Shown here: piece by piece, positions 38,590 to 51,500 of the stretch
Layout: the number at the start of each line of letters is the position of its first letter
Position numbering within the stretch: the first letter of the stretch is position 1
NCBI GenBank assembly: GCA_000310025.1
Contig: FN649733.1
Coordinates: 4,175,640-4,239,639, forward strand
Direction of reading: 5' to 3'
Source of the DNA: Ectocarpus siliculosus
Lineage: Eukaryota; Sar; Phaeophyceae; Ectocarpales; Ectocarpaceae
DNA: 64,000 nt
The notes under the pieces: generated by a model
Seen by the model: only the letters and a program-made list of their open reading frames with translations
Database searches by the model: none
Told to the model about the DNA's origin: nothing
Translations under genes and position numbers: made by a program

Positions 38590-40500
38590 CCCTATTGGGC
38601 AGGCTGTTGGTCCATACAATAGGTATTACGGCAGCGTATCGACACCTACTAGACATTTCAACAGGTATTTGCAGTCCCTGCCGATATTTATATGGTCGAT
38701 TCAACAGGTGCTGTAGAGTCTCGGCTTCACATGTAGGATATTTCAATAGGTGCTACGATATCATATCGCAAGTCAGTGAACTTTGCGATAGGTTTCAAGG
38801 AGTGCACCAACACCTGCTGGATATTTCGATATTTCAATAGGCCGATGAAAAAAATATGAATTCCTTTTACAACCGACAATATGGAGGAGGGGGACTTATC
38901 GATACCTGTTGCAACGGTCCGCATGCAGGGGAGGACCTACCCGTACCTATTGCAACGGTCAAAACATGCAGGGGGTAAACTTATCGATACCTGTTGCAGC
39001 AGTCAGCATGAAGGGGAGAACCCTTCGGTACCTGTTGCAACGGTTAACTTGAGGGGCTGAACCCGTCGGTACCTACTGTAGGGGCCATGCATTGCGTTCA
39101 TCAATCAAGGATTTGGCGTGTGTGCGGCGCCCTGTAACATTACAAGTGGAACTCTATGACCACTCCGTGACCACTGTACCGCTCAGTCGTACGGCGTTTG
39201 AATCAATCGATACACAGCAGTTCCTTCAAATATTTGTGTTCGGTAGCTTTTTGGACGGGTCTTCGGATCACTCAGCGCGACCTCAAGAGCCAGACTTGCA
39301 GCAGTAGGCGAAGCACACCAGACACTCCCCAGGTTCATCTCGAGGTCGTACTCATATCTTGCTGCAACATGAAAGTAAAACTTTCAACACACAAACTGCT
39401 GTTCCCACCAACTCTGGCAGATTCCATAAAAAAAGCAAAAAAACAATGTACGATCCCTCGTACACTCCAGAGTTGGTACTGATCGATGGTGTGCTAAGCA
39501 TACTGCTCCTCCAACACATATTGATCGATTACGCATTCAACCTAATTGTGTCCCCCGCTAGGTACCGATCGCTTGCCGTCATCATGTTGATGTATTCGAT
39601 ACGTTTCAGAGCGAAAGGCGAGACAACGCTTTTGGGAGAAAATTCATATCGATAAAGCGAAAAAAAACATGCTGTCGGAAACGTAAGTCTCGAAACGATT
39701 TGTGCACTCTTCCTATCGGTTCGGTGTTCTATTGATTCGATGGTACACAAACCTGTTGCTTCCTTCACACCCTATCGATATGTTGCGACCCAACGTACAA
39801 GGCAGCCGCAACAGGTATCGTGTTTCGATTTTTGGGCCATACTGCTGGGCTCATAGCCTATCCAATAGGGTATTATCCAGGGCTAAAGGAGGTCTTCGAC
39901 GGCTGGCACACAACAAACGGTCCTTTTCCACTCTGTCTGTCTGGTGCTCAGCTCTGAAACCAGTTGCTGCATGTAATATTACAACTACAGAGTAGACTAT
40001 ACTCGACGAGAGGTGGCTGCTGTGGCAAGAGTCAAATCCAGGGCGGGTTCTTGCTGTCCAATTCAGTTCGTACCTCGCTACTTTAGAACTTGGAATCTAC
40101 CCATGCCTGTATTCCGAGAACATTGTTGACAGCTGGAAATGATTGTCGATACGTCGGTACCTATTTAGAAACGCAACAGTCCTGCCTAACAGTCCCAACA
40201 CCTTTTGAGAATATAATATCTCCTGCCACCCTATTTCGGCACGTACCGTCTGAGCAATATGTTCTGTAAATCCCTAATGATGCCTGGTGTGTACCGTGGA
40301 TAACTTTGATGGATTCATTGTAATACCTCTCACCGGTACAACACCGTCTGTCAAATAATACCGATAGGTATTGGTGTAAGCAACACCACCTAGCAAAAAT
40401 GTCTGTAGACGCTTGGCCAAACGATATCCGGCGTGACACACAACTCAAAACCTCTTTCTAGCGACAATAAGTCCGAAGACTATCTATTGATGCATGTTAG
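38590..40500. repeat. Degenerate repeat region rich in ACCTGTTG / CAACAGGT motifs
   Basis: Variants of TACCTGTTGCAAC, ACCTATTG, CAACAGGT and CAATAGGT recur in both orientations. A clear tandem array lies at 38895-39085, and a 16-bp direct duplication TATTGATGCATGTTAG occurs near 40490. I see no gene in it. Base composition is more A+T-rich than in the flanking genes. Confidence 0.55.
38895..39085 (+). repeat. Tandem array, unit about 41 bp, 4-5 copies
   Basis: Successive units carry (C/G)GTACCT(G/A)TTGCAACGGT followed by an (A)CATGCAGGGG-type segment and AACC/AACTT. Copies begin near 38895, 38936, 38979, 39020 and 39061. Divergence between units is moderate. Confidence 0.8.
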
Positions 40501-41764
40501 TATTGATGCATGTTAGAGGCAGCAGCGGGCGTCCTATTACAATAGAATCCTATTGATATCCTGCTGATACCCATCTTGTTATCCGGGGTGTGGTAGTCGT
40601 AGAGCTGTAGATCAAGCCGGCCTACTACGTTTGCATACCTATTTGGCAGCGGACCCACACGTAGGGCGATTTTGATGCGTCAAGCTTAATCAAACGTGAT
40701 GGGACTTGATCAAATGGCGTCCGCACTGCCATCGTGGCACTATCGATCTGCTGCCATGTTCGTCTTGTCCAATTGTAATCACGTGCTCAACTGATGATCA
40801 TTGATCACTATGTGCCGTCTCCCTCGCTTGTGCTGCCGACAGCAGGCTACGGCCTCTAAGAGTAACACCCGGCGCCTCCTATGATGTGTGCCTCTGGCTG
40901 CCCGTGGCCTACACCAGTCTTGTGTGCTGCTGTGCTGCTTGTCTCTGTTTTTTCTGAGTGTGCTGCTGCTGTGCTGCGTCTTTCAGAAGACATTCGGGGG
41001 ATTCCCCCTCGGCGGTGTGATCATCGCCCAGTTGCCCAATCAGCTGTGTCTGTCGTACGTGATGTCCTGCATTAATCGACACATGATCGGTGGGAGGACG
41101 GGTATTTACCCTGCTCTACCCCTCTTAATCAAACTTCATGAATTTTTTTCTTTGTTCCGGTCCGGTCCTACTACTTGATAGGCATTCTCATCAGTACTAA
41201 GAGTACATGAATAGCAGGGATTGTCATGGATATCACTATTTCTGGGCATCGCAAGTTCCACCATAATTGCCCATGTTGACTAAATGCCGAGGAAATATCT
41301 GAGCTTGCCATCACTTGTCATCGCATTCAATCAATTTTGATGCCAATGCCACCAGCATCGATTTGCCCTGGAGTGTACTTTTCCCCATCATGCACAACCT
41401 CGCCTGTATGGCACAATACAGGTGGTAGGTATGGTGACCCTCTTCACTCCAACTGTGCATGACATACCTCGCAAGCACAATAGTGGCACCGAGACCATAC
41501 CGTTACTTAAAATCACATGACTCCGTTCTGCGCTGTCTCCTTTGTATGTTCACGCGCTCCAGCAGGTATATTTCCAAGCGTAGTGTATCCGTCAATTGCT
41601 CTGTTTTCGTGTAAGGATTGGCAGTACTGGTACTGGAAAGCCATCTCCGCCCAATAACAAAACACACAGAGAGAGGGGCGTGCGGCGTGGGAGACCTGCG
41701 GTGGATGGCTGATATTTAGTATTTTGGGCGTGCGTTGGCCCATCTGTTTCTTGTTATCGAGCCG

Positions 41765-42096
41765 GTCGCCCTGGTGGTCTAGTTGGTAGCCTCGTAATCT
41801 TCTAGAGGTCAGGTCAGGGGTTCGAATCCCGGCGTAGGCGAGCTTTTCTTGCAAAGTGAGTTTTTCTCTCGCTTCCGCTCCTGGCCAAGTGGATAGCGCT
41901 AGTTTGTGTGTACACAGAGGGAAGAGAGTGCTGAACTCTTCTCGCATTAAAAATTGAAGGCGAAGTACCGCAGGAGGGGAGGGTAGAGAGAGGCTCTTCT
42001 GTGTGACCACGGGTTGGAATAAACGAATAAACGGCACTAGTGCTGTGAGCGCTGATTTGAAGTGAAGAACAAAAAAACAAAAAAACAAAAAAAATC
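41765..42096 (+). mobile_element. tRNA-derived SINE with (A7C)n tail
   Basis: The head at 41765-41840 has an A box (TGGTCTAGTTGG) and B box (GGTTCGAATCCC) and ends that partly pair (TCGCC/GGCGA), but the anticodon arm does not fold to a seven-base loop. A second A-box-like TGGCCAAGTGG lies at about 41881. The body ends at an AACAAAAAAACAAAAAAAC tail (42069-42094). The whole is about 330 bp. The element sits just before the first solid dioxygenase exon, in its intron or promoter region. Confidence 0.7.
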
Positions 42097-42245
42097 ATGG
42101 TCCTCGACATGTTACCCAGACAAGCCCGCGATCAAGGAGCGTATTTGTTTTTTTCACACTAGGCCGCTTGAACTGCAAGCGATGTTATTTCCTCGGAGTA
42201 GTCTATTTCAGCCAAATACTCGTTCGCCCGGACAAAATTTCGCAG

Positions 42246-45200
42246 ATCCCGCCTGTGCCACATAAGAAGGATGGCAGCACGAGTGGCAGGGAGACGGGAA
42301 AATGCGTTCAAAGCATGATCGGTGCTGTGGATGCGAACCGTACAGGAGAAGATATCGATCTGTCGATAGGACCACCGCAGAGTCAGGACAGTCATGGTGC
42401 TGGGTCGTCCGAGGTACCCCTCTCACCCGAGGATATCCGCAGTTTCGAAGAGAACGGTTTCGTCATGCTCAAGCGAGCCTTCGATCCGGATGTGGCAGCT
42501 GCGTGCAGGCAAGGAAGGAAAATGTCAACAAGAACGATGTTCGTAACTCAAATAAATCTGTCCGTCGTACTTCCCAAACGGGCGGAGTGTTATGGGGTGG
42601 TCAATGTCCGGAGCAATCGACGAGGTGCACTCGTGGCTCGGGGAAATAGTGGTGTCTATGTGGGAGCACGTGTGCACACAAGGCATTGCACGAAGTCGCC
42701 CTTTCATCAGGAGATCAGGTCATTGTGGGGCTAAACCTTGAAATGCAAGCGCGCCAGTGTGGTGGTATGGTATCTGGTACATACGGATCCACAAATCGAT
42801 CATGGGTTATGCACAGAATTATTGAGGGAGACGACCAGACAGGGTTAGTGCACCGATGACTCCGCGCTTCCTAACCGTCTGCCGATGAATCAATGATCAG
42901 GGAATCCCTGTGGAAGCGTCTCAAAGGTGATGGTATCCGCCGTGAGGAGCCAGCAACATGGGTCAGGAAAATAGGCATCCCTGAGATATACGGTATTTCA
43001 AGGTGAGTCGACTCTTTACTCACTAGGACTTGCGCCTGACGTGCTCTACAAGCACGCTGCTGGCCGATCTCCAGCTACAGCAAGACAATAAAATAACTGA
43101 ACAGCAATTGAGTGCTAGTTAGCCTGAAACACACACGTGAGGCGTTGCCAGCAGTGATCCGGCCGAAATCATGCCTTGGGGGATGCTGCGCTTCCCCCTC
43201 CCCCACGACCCTCCTTCTGTTCCGCTCAGCTCACCCAAAAAGAGGCGTGGCCACCCCTGGAAGGGAGCTTTGTCTCCCAAACTCAAGTCTGCTGTCAACC
43301 AGTTGGCGGGAGTCGACAGCTGGGAGGAGTTTGGATGCGGATGGTGGATGGTCACGTTTCCAGGATTTGCGCAGCCTCCGTGGGGAGCTGAGGGGAAGTG
43401 GCACATCGATGGCGCGCATTTCAGGCACTATCCGCACAGGTAGGACCGGTACTTAAAGCGCCAATGTTTTCCTGCAACGGTTCTCGTTGTGGGCCAAGAG
43501 GTTGATAGCTACCATCAGTTATGATGTTCGCGTGGAACACCGCCGTTGGTTATTTCGGTGTCAGGCGTACTAGCTTTTTCCTATCTGATTTGCACTTGAA
43601 GTTTTGTTCCCGTCGACCGGTGTGGGCCACGTAAGGGCGGGCGCAATTTTCCGTGAATTTCATCGATCGTTTATTTCGATATCTGTTGCTTGTCATCTTG
43701 GCCCTGGCACCTACTTGTAGGTGAATTTTCGCTCCACTCATTCTGGCCGTTTTGTGCCCTGCCACCATATGTCCCCATCACCACTCTGCCACCAATAGCC
43801 GCGAAATCGGAATTCTCCCGATATTCCTGTTCTCGGACGTGCGTAAACACGGTGGCGGCACGGCTGTTCTTCGAGGGTCTCACAAGAAGGTGGCGAAGAT
43901 ACTGTGGGATCGTGCAGGGACGACGGGATTAACAGGTACTGCTGTTTGTCGTCAGGCCAGTTGTTATGGAAATTTTCCCCAGATGGGAATCCGGGGGATC
44001 GGCAGATAATGCTCCACCACCCCCTAAAAGTAGGAGGTCTGCGTACTAGGCAGCAAGCAGAGAGCACCAAAGCGCTTTGTCAGTTCGTCCTCGCCTCACA
44101 GACCCCTGTTTGCCATCTAACCGATAAGGCTGTACACTGCACTACTGTGAGCTTCTCGGAGCCAAGTTTGGGCAGCTATAGTGCAGTGTGCGTAGAGTAT
44201 GCAATGATATGAAAGCAAATTCACGATTCCCAATTTTGAATTCCAACCAATTCCAGTTGGGAATTCATGAGGAATTCCCACCACGATCGTCCAGCAATTC
44301 CAAATTGGAATTCCTATTTTACCAAGCATGGTGAACACACACGGCACCGCAGCTCCCCAAACTTGGCTCGAAGAGGCTCACAGCAATGCTCTACGCGGCC
44401 TCGAAGGTTTGAATGCAAACGGGTCTCTGTGAGGCGAGTACTGAGTGCCAAAGCGCTTTTGTGAGCTTTTCCAACGAAGTACGCATAACTCCTGCGGCCT
44501 CATGGGGGGTTTGATGTAGAAGGCGTGATATCGGGATTTCCAGTTGGAATCCTTTCCATAACAACTGGCCTCACGATGTTGTTGCCACGACCCCTTGGTT
44601 TCGGTGATCCCGTCGAACGTCCCCGAAAGCTACAGTACCCTGAGCACGCAGCTTGTGGTACATTATTGCGGTGCTTGTTCATGTCCAATGAGGGCGACTT
44701 GGCGAGTGCCCGTAGCTGCGCAGTACCGGATCCTTCAAGCACGCTCTGTGCGAAAGGTTACTCTTGTGATCGACGAGCATCCGGGTGCGTTCGCTCTAAT
44801 TTTACGAAACTTCGTGTCTAATACTACACTCACGAGTAGCCTGGGTCCAACCGTGAGGCCTCGTGCATCCTCTGTCATCAATCTTCTGAATTCATGTTTG
44901 AGTTCTCTCAAGGACGATCGAACTGCTATCGCGATCTGCATACGTTGGACTCCGCACTGGGCATTGAGGAGCTGTGGTGGTGTGCGGGTGAGGGAGTTAT
45001 CATGCCGCCCTTCAGCTTGCGGGGACGTGCTTGTATGCATCTTTCGTTTGACAGAGTTGCGTTTCCGCCCGCTGAACAAGATAAGCGCAATACTTTCACT
45101 TCTGGCAGTAGTGTGCCCATCCCAGAAAACCCAAAAACCATGTCATGGATTCCAGAAAACAACAACTTTCCGTCGACGGTGCAAATTCCTGTGGTTATTT

Positions 45201-46852
45201 TTGTACGGGCACGTGCACAGGCCCAGAGCTATCCAGCGCCGCTCGCGAGGCACTCCTTCCTGCGGCCGATGACGATGTTGTCGAGACGAACGGTGATGCC
45301 GGCGATGTCCTACTCACGCACCCTCTTCTTCTGCACTCGCGGTGCGCGCTCCACCGCATTTTTTCTTTTGGAGTTACATGAATAGTTTTTTTTGTGCTAT
45401 ACACAGCAGCATGGCAGGAACACAGGGCTTGAGAGGTCTGCCTGAGATAGTTGGTGATGATGATATGGCTGGCACCCGTCGCTGTGGTAGAGGCGATTAA
45501 AATTCACGCCAGCCTTTCTCAGGTTGTTTTGTGTTGGTCACGACCAGCACCAACCGACAAGGACCGGATTCAATTTCGTAGGCGGTGCTTTGACCGTGCC
45601 ATTGGAGCACCCGTGTACGGAAGCAGGCGGTGCCTTGACCGCACCGGTGGAGCACGCAGAAGAAAAATGTACACGGGTGCTCCATTGGTATGGTGTCGTA
45701 TAGTGCTCTGCTTCACCACGGCAGGAAACCGTGAGGCTCTTAAGTATTACATACCCCTTTTCCCTTCGCCCTGGTCGTCGCTGTTGTGTCTCGGCCGTTT
45801 CAGTTCAACAAACCTGGCTCCGATCGAAGAGTCCGGGGTACGCTTCATGTGTCATCCCGCCGTACCTCTCAAGGATCACCTTGACCTACACGTGAGCAAC
45901 ATTCGGGGATTTGGGCTTAATTCCCGCAGTCCCTCTGTCGTTACCAAACGTTCCATGTTTGGTGCGCTGCAGAAAATGTCTTGGAACGGCCGTTCACATG
46001 CTCACAAGGTCGGGCCGTTTTGGCCCCCATGTCTGGTGAAACACGTCTTTGCCAAGGGCTAACAGAAGTCGAATAGAGTAATCGTTTGGGGTTTGTCGGA
46101 GGCGAGACGTACGTCATTCAATGACTGCCCTACAGCAGTTGTTTTTTTCCCCCGTCCGACCTCGTCAACTGTACCCCTCGTCCGCTCACTCTGCCCTGCC
46201 CACCAAACCACCCTCCCTCGTGACGTCGTGTTGTTCCGACGGCCCGAAGTCTGCTCGCGAAGCCCGGTCTGTTCTGGAGCGCGTAATGATGCAAGCGTGT
46301 CCTGTTGGTGGACGAAATTTGCTTGATATGGATGCTGGTGTTATCGCTGATGGTGAAAGTGGTGGTATCGCAAGTGCGGACGCGAAGGCCGGGGCAGCTG
46401 GTGCAATGCATCACGCGATACCCACGCCCGCCGAATGTGACCACTCCCCCGTGGAATTGCGGCCTGCTGGTACATCGAAAGAAGGGCATAAATACGCGTG
46501 CGGTGGGAAACGGGGACGATGGAAGGGGAAGGCGAAGGGACGCTGTCGTGCGACAGCGACGAATATTTCCCAGCAACAGCAGCGGCAGCAGCAGCAGCAG
46601 CAGGAAGGGGTTTCGCCTGAAAATCACGTGGCCGACAATGCAGATTGGGGCGCACAGCCTGACGTGGGTGGTGGGCCTGGGGCGAAAAGCGAACAGTCGG
46701 AAAGAGATGCACGATTCGTAAGGACCAGCAGCAGCTGCTCCGTTGACAATACCATTGACGTGCCTGCTGGCGGCGGTGAAGCGCACGACGAAGTTGACAC
46801 CGCTGTCCTGAACGCAATGGGGTTTAGTGAATTCGGGGGTTGCCGAGGGTGA
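42246..46852 (+). CDS. Phytanoyl-CoA dioxygenase (PhyH) family protein
   Basis: Predicted Fe(II)/2-oxoglutarate-dependent hydroxylase; the substrate is unknown because the family spans lipid, halogenation and alkaloid chemistry. Exons in phase: 42246-42508, 42901-43002, 43230-43439, 43799-43935, 45221-45341, 45804-45891, 46250-46852 (TGA). The first exon given may have an upstream partner; otherwise the first in-frame ATG is near 42316. The N-terminal helix (LSPEDIRSFEENGFVML) is typical. The iron ligands are the HID of WHIDGAHF and the distal His in THPLLLHSR; the 2-oxoglutarate Arg is in SGVRF. GGGTAVLRGSH precedes the distal ligand. The first intron uses a GC donor (GTGCAG|GCAAGG), required by phase. 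The last exon adds about 200 residues of Gly, basic and poly-Gln sequence (CAG repeat near 46575-46603), unlike the compact family core. The last acceptor could instead be at 46135 or 46138. The 1.3-kb intron 43936-45220 holds a MITE. Confidence 0.85.
44068..44461. mobile_element. Inverted-repeat element with long arms (family C)
   Basis: The two ends are inverted copies over about 110-130 bp: CAAAGCGCTTTG, CTCGCCTCACAGA, CTGTGAGC and GAGCCAAGTTTGGG on the left recur as complements on the right. The centre carries AATTCCAAATTGGAATT-type palindromes. The element is about 394 bp, has no ORF, and sits in the dioxygenase intron. The long arms would form a large hairpin. Confidence 0.75.
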
Positions 46853-48570
46853 TGTCTTTGTGTTCCTGTACCTCATCGATGCCCACCGTTCTCCTACACG
46901 TTTGGTCGGGGGCTACGGATCCACATTCCGGCCAACCTTAAAGGGGCCACTTGAGGTACCCGGCTTTATCTCTGGCGACCATATTTAGGACGAGAGCGGG
47001 AGGGAGAGCGCGTTCGGTTGTTCTGCATGGTTTTCGTACACGTGAAAAAATTGCCCTTTGGAACAACTACTCGAGCTGACGTTGTCTTGGTGCGGGTTCC
47101 TGGAAGACACGGCGATGTAATACCCATTCAGTGCATCACCACATCATGTATTTCCACTTTCGACCTGCAGAAAAGGGTTGAGACTTGGGTTGAAACAGCT
47201 GAGGCCAGGGTTGAATTGTGGTTCCCTTTGACCAACCACGCCCCGAAATTCTTCAAGTGTGAAGCCGATTCCTTGTGAAAGCTTTTTTTCCAAAGCGGGA
47301 GTTGCTCGGGCCCTGCGTGGCAGTATTGGACTATGGTCGACAAAACGTAGAATCGGAGGTCAGGGGCAACCACAAAAAGTTGCTGCGTGGACACCAGCGT
47401 GGAATTGCTGCGAGGCATACACGACTGCCTCTTGACACCTGCGTAGAGCTTCGAATGGTTCCGATTTTTTCCCATTGCAAGCACTAGGGCGGCAGCTTTG
47501 TGCGGGATTGATGATGCCTGTGGTCTTAACCAGCGTCGCAGTAATCGGTTTAACCGCAAGAGAGATGCTAGCGTTACAATAGTTGAACATTCGAACTACT
47601 TCCGCTTCCACATTGGAGCACGCATGTCAACACTACCGCACAATTACAGCCCGCAAACAATACGCACCACGCCAGAAAAAACGATCTCAAGACGATTGCG
47701 CACACACTTGCCTGAGAGTTTCACCCGCACTTCCTCAGCAGCTTTACAGTCGATGACGCACTAACCCTGCCGTCGCTTATGAACGACTTGGGTACACACA
47801 GGCATACACTGCCGGGTGATGAGGAACAACGAAGCCGCGTTTCATCATGATCAACGAAGCAACAAGTGAGTAGGCAGCAGGAGCATGGAACGATGACAAA
47901 AATAGTACAAGAGGCGGAGGCGCCATTCAAGAGCAAACGTGAGGAGCACAGAAAACGCAGTATGCAAGCTGTTCCTTGGACGCCGGCCCCAGGCAGCAGG
48001 AGGGTGGAACGACGACAAAACAAACACAAGAGGCAGAGGTGTCGTACAGGATCAAACGTGAGGAGCACAGAAAACACAGTATTCAAGTTGTACCCTGGAC
48101 GCCTCCCCCCTGTATGCCAAACCAATAAACCAAGAGCAATCTCACGGCACGTACGACGCCACGTTGCCGCCTTCCTCATTACGCTTGGGTTAAGAACCGC
48201 GAAACGAACACATATCCTATTTGGTGGACCGTGGCCTGTGTGACTGCCGTTTTCATACTCCCGAAAAGCAGGTGTAACATTAATCCACGAAACTCGCCGC
48301 CTCATGAAAGGCAGGACACCACCCTAAGATGTCCAATCATCCGGGCCCAGAAAAACAAATAGCCCTGAACGCTGTAGAGCTTCCCCAACAGGGATATCAC
48401 TAAATCGGTGGCGACCGTACGTGAACCTCGGGCACGTTCTGGAAGAAACTCTTAAGTGACTAAAGGGGGTCATCATCTGGCCCCTACCCCCGCCGTGAGC
48501 ACGGGCGAAACAGAAGTACTTGAAACCATTAATCCAGAATTAAGCGCAGCACCCCCAACATTAATCGTGT
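46853..48570. other. Convergent intergenic region
   Basis: It lies between the 3' ends of the dioxygenase and the SH3-CAAX genes. It holds a 119-bp tandem duplication (47871-48108). An 86-codon plus ORF at 47018-47278 looks mildly protein-like, but I cannot support it. Confidence 0.5.
47871..48108 (+). repeat. 119-bp tandem duplication
   Basis: Unit 1 (about 47871-47989) and unit 2 (about 47990-48108) share GGCAGCAGGAG..TGGAACGA.GACAAAA and CAAACGTGAGGAGCACAGAA, and both end near CC.TGGACGCC. The unit length is not a multiple of three, and both strands show only chance frames, so it is probably non-coding. Confidence 0.85.
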
Positions 48571-51500
48571 TCACATGACGGTGCACTTACACCCCGTACG
48601 TGTCGCAGGCGACTCTCCTGCAAAACCTACTCCATGCACTTGAGTTGTGTCGACAACTTCTGCGCTGTCGGCTTCACGAACGGCTCCTGATGTCGGCAAA
48701 ACTGCCGTCGCCGCACCGGTCGTGTTCGTGGGACCCTTGAGAAAAGGCGGCAGCGACGGAGTGGCGCTGACCAATGCAGGTTTGTCTGCATTCTCGGTCT
48801 TCGGCGTTGTCTTGAGCTCGACGTCGTTGCCTACGCCTCCACCAACTTCCTCGTCTTCGCGTGCAACACCATCCACAGGACCTGGTACGACATCCTCAGA
48901 CACTGCTGCTGTGCCGGTGCCGGTGCCGGTGCTAGTGTCCGGAAGATGTTCGTTTGGAATTGGGTGTGTCTCGTTTGACGTCGCGCCGTCAGCTACGATA
49001 TCACCCCCAGGCGCTGACTTGACATCCGATGTGGCGTCTTGAGATGAGGCGGTGGCGTCTGGTGTGGCGTCTGCTGTGTGGTCTGCGGTGGCGTCTAGAG
49101 ATGACGCCGTAGGATCTGCGCACAAGGAGGCCAGGCAGAAAGGGGTCGGGTGGTTCACCAGCTAGTTGTAGTGGTATTGAGTGTACGTCGCCTGTTGTCC
49201 AGCCCTGATGGGTACGACCAAAAAACGTCCGCCATAGGGACGCCAAGGAATCCTGGCGTCAAAATCAAATCAAACAGGCCGCGTTGGAGAGTCCCCGCGA
49301 CGCTGGAACATCGCGCATCACCATGCCGCGGTGGCCAAGATGTATCGGTTTTATTGACTGGCGTACCCAAACCACTTGGACCACAACCCCCCAACAAAGA
49401 ACATAGCAGAAAAAAGTGTACATTGCAACATACCCGCGTTTTCTGACTGGGGATTTGGTTCGTCTTCTCGAGCCTTCGCAGCCGCCGCCTTTTCGTTTCG
49501 CGCTTTCAACTTCGCAGCCATCTCGTGTATCCCTGGTAGCGGCTTGAACGTGGTACCCACGTAGTTATGAGGAAACCTGTGGGGGTGAGACCGTCCGTCC
49601 ATGCACAGGTGACATCATCGCCCACCGGGGCATTGGGAATTCACAGACAAAATTGATCGGACTTGATTTCTGAGAGACGATGCGATTTCGAGCGAGACCC
49701 AACTCGAAACACGAGGCCGCTTGCTTCGCAAAGGGACCGTGAGTTCGCACCCTAGGGCGTCGTCAGTCCCTGCTTCAAGCCCGTTGGTGCAGTGCAGCGT
49801 TGGGTCGGGCGTCGCCAATTTAGCTCCACTACAGTACATCTACAGAGCTGCAACGGCGACCGGAGCTACCACGCGCTAAGTGCAACACTTTGCCTTTGGT
49901 AAGATTAGAGGACATGCCCGTATCAGAAAGCGCGCTGCTGAGATTGCGGGGCGACTAAATCATGAGCTATAATGACATAACAAGCGGGTTTTGACCAAGG
50001 GGAGCATCAGCAAAGATCCCCAGGTGAAAGAGACAATCGGCGGAATTCCAACGCTAAGGACCGTCCATGGGCGTCTGGATCAGGTTTTCCTTGGTTGTTT
50101 CAACAGGTCGGGAGGAAGAAGAAAAACACGTTACAGGAGCATAGTCGACATTGTGCAACGTCGCACACAAGCGAGGGTTTCATTAGCCGTGGCAAAGATC
50201 GCAATGAAGCCCGCGGGGGTGGGATTTTGGCGTCCCATAAAAGCTCATGTTGACCTTCCATCACAACAGACCAAGATTGCCGAATCGAGTACTGCGTCAA
50301 TGCGACGCGTCTTTGGACATCTATCATCACCACGGTGTGTGCCCACACCGATAGTTGACCTTACAAAACGGTTGCGTGCACTGCCATGAGGATATGATAC
50401 AAGCAAACCTTACAAGGGTTTCTATTTATTTCTGTCAAGGTTCCTTGGGGTCCCACAGTTTTCGGGGGTCATGTGGCCTTCGTGTGGGGATGTGGTGACT
50501 GGTAACCATCGAAAACACAAAGAACAACAAAATACCTATTGAAACATTCGTACTCACCACCCTTCGTTGCCCCCTCGTACTAAGACGCCCCAACTCCACA
50601 TATCTTCTTTTTGTTTGACGCGGATCTCATCTCCCACCTGTGGCACGAAGAGCAACCGGGAGGATTGTCGAGTCAACGGTGCTATGCATAAGGTGACGCC
50701 AGCATCTGAAACGACGGCATTTCGGTACAAGCTATCATAGTTTCTTTGCGAAACAACTATCATGGCATTACAACGGTAGAAGGTATGTCAAAGAGGTGAC
50801 GCGCACGATGGCAGGCTTATGTCTGCAGCTGGCTGTGCTTTCGAAGGCTGCCACTGGGCCCCGAAACGCCGGAAATTCACTTAGATTCAAACCAGGCGTC
50901 GTTGCTGTCCTCGCCACCACGAGCGAGCCCCAATCTCCTGCAAGCTGGTCGTCCAAGGCAGCCCTTTGGAATGAACTGCTATGCTGTCTTGCAATGCTGT
51001 AGGTCTGGGTCAGTGATGCTGACAGCAATGGAAGGTGAATGGTTTGAACCACGGAATCACTCTCCCATCGCAATGTCTCAAAGGAAGATCTGCTCGTGCC
51101 AGCACGCACATACTGTAGCTGCTTCATGACGTCCAGGTATAGAAACAAGATTTTAAGGGGGTGATGAAGATCGATGTTGATTTCAAATGACTTCGAAAAC
51201 GACTGAAAGTGCACTAAGCGATCACACGCGCCATTCGCAAGGCTCTTTGGGACGTGTTCTGCGGGAAAAAACGCCCCAGTTGGCGCACAGAGCAGCGGTT
51301 GGGAATTCTCTTCGCGCCGACATACCACGAAGTGTACGTCCACACGTACGTCCACACAGTGTGTGGTTCCTCTCAATTTCAAGACAAATAATGAAAATTC
51401 CACGCGTAGTGGTGCTACATTTGAACTGTTGTACCCTGTCGTCCCGAACAGCTACAGACAGTCTACCCTTGTTCTGTCGCGATCGATTAGTCTATCTTCC

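Noticed and set aside
41765-41840. Functional tRNA gene
   Set aside because: A and B boxes are present, but the anticodon arm does not form and the acceptor stem pairs only in part; a SINE body and tail follow.
46130-46876. 248-codon minus ORF opposite the last dioxygenase exon
   Set aside because: It is a shadow of the GC-rich coding exon on the plus strand, which is supported by phase and gene context.
50768-51403. 211-codon minus-strand ORF
   Set aside because: It lies in the first intron of the SH3-CAAX gene, shows no domain features and has no phase-compatible splice sites to its neighbours.
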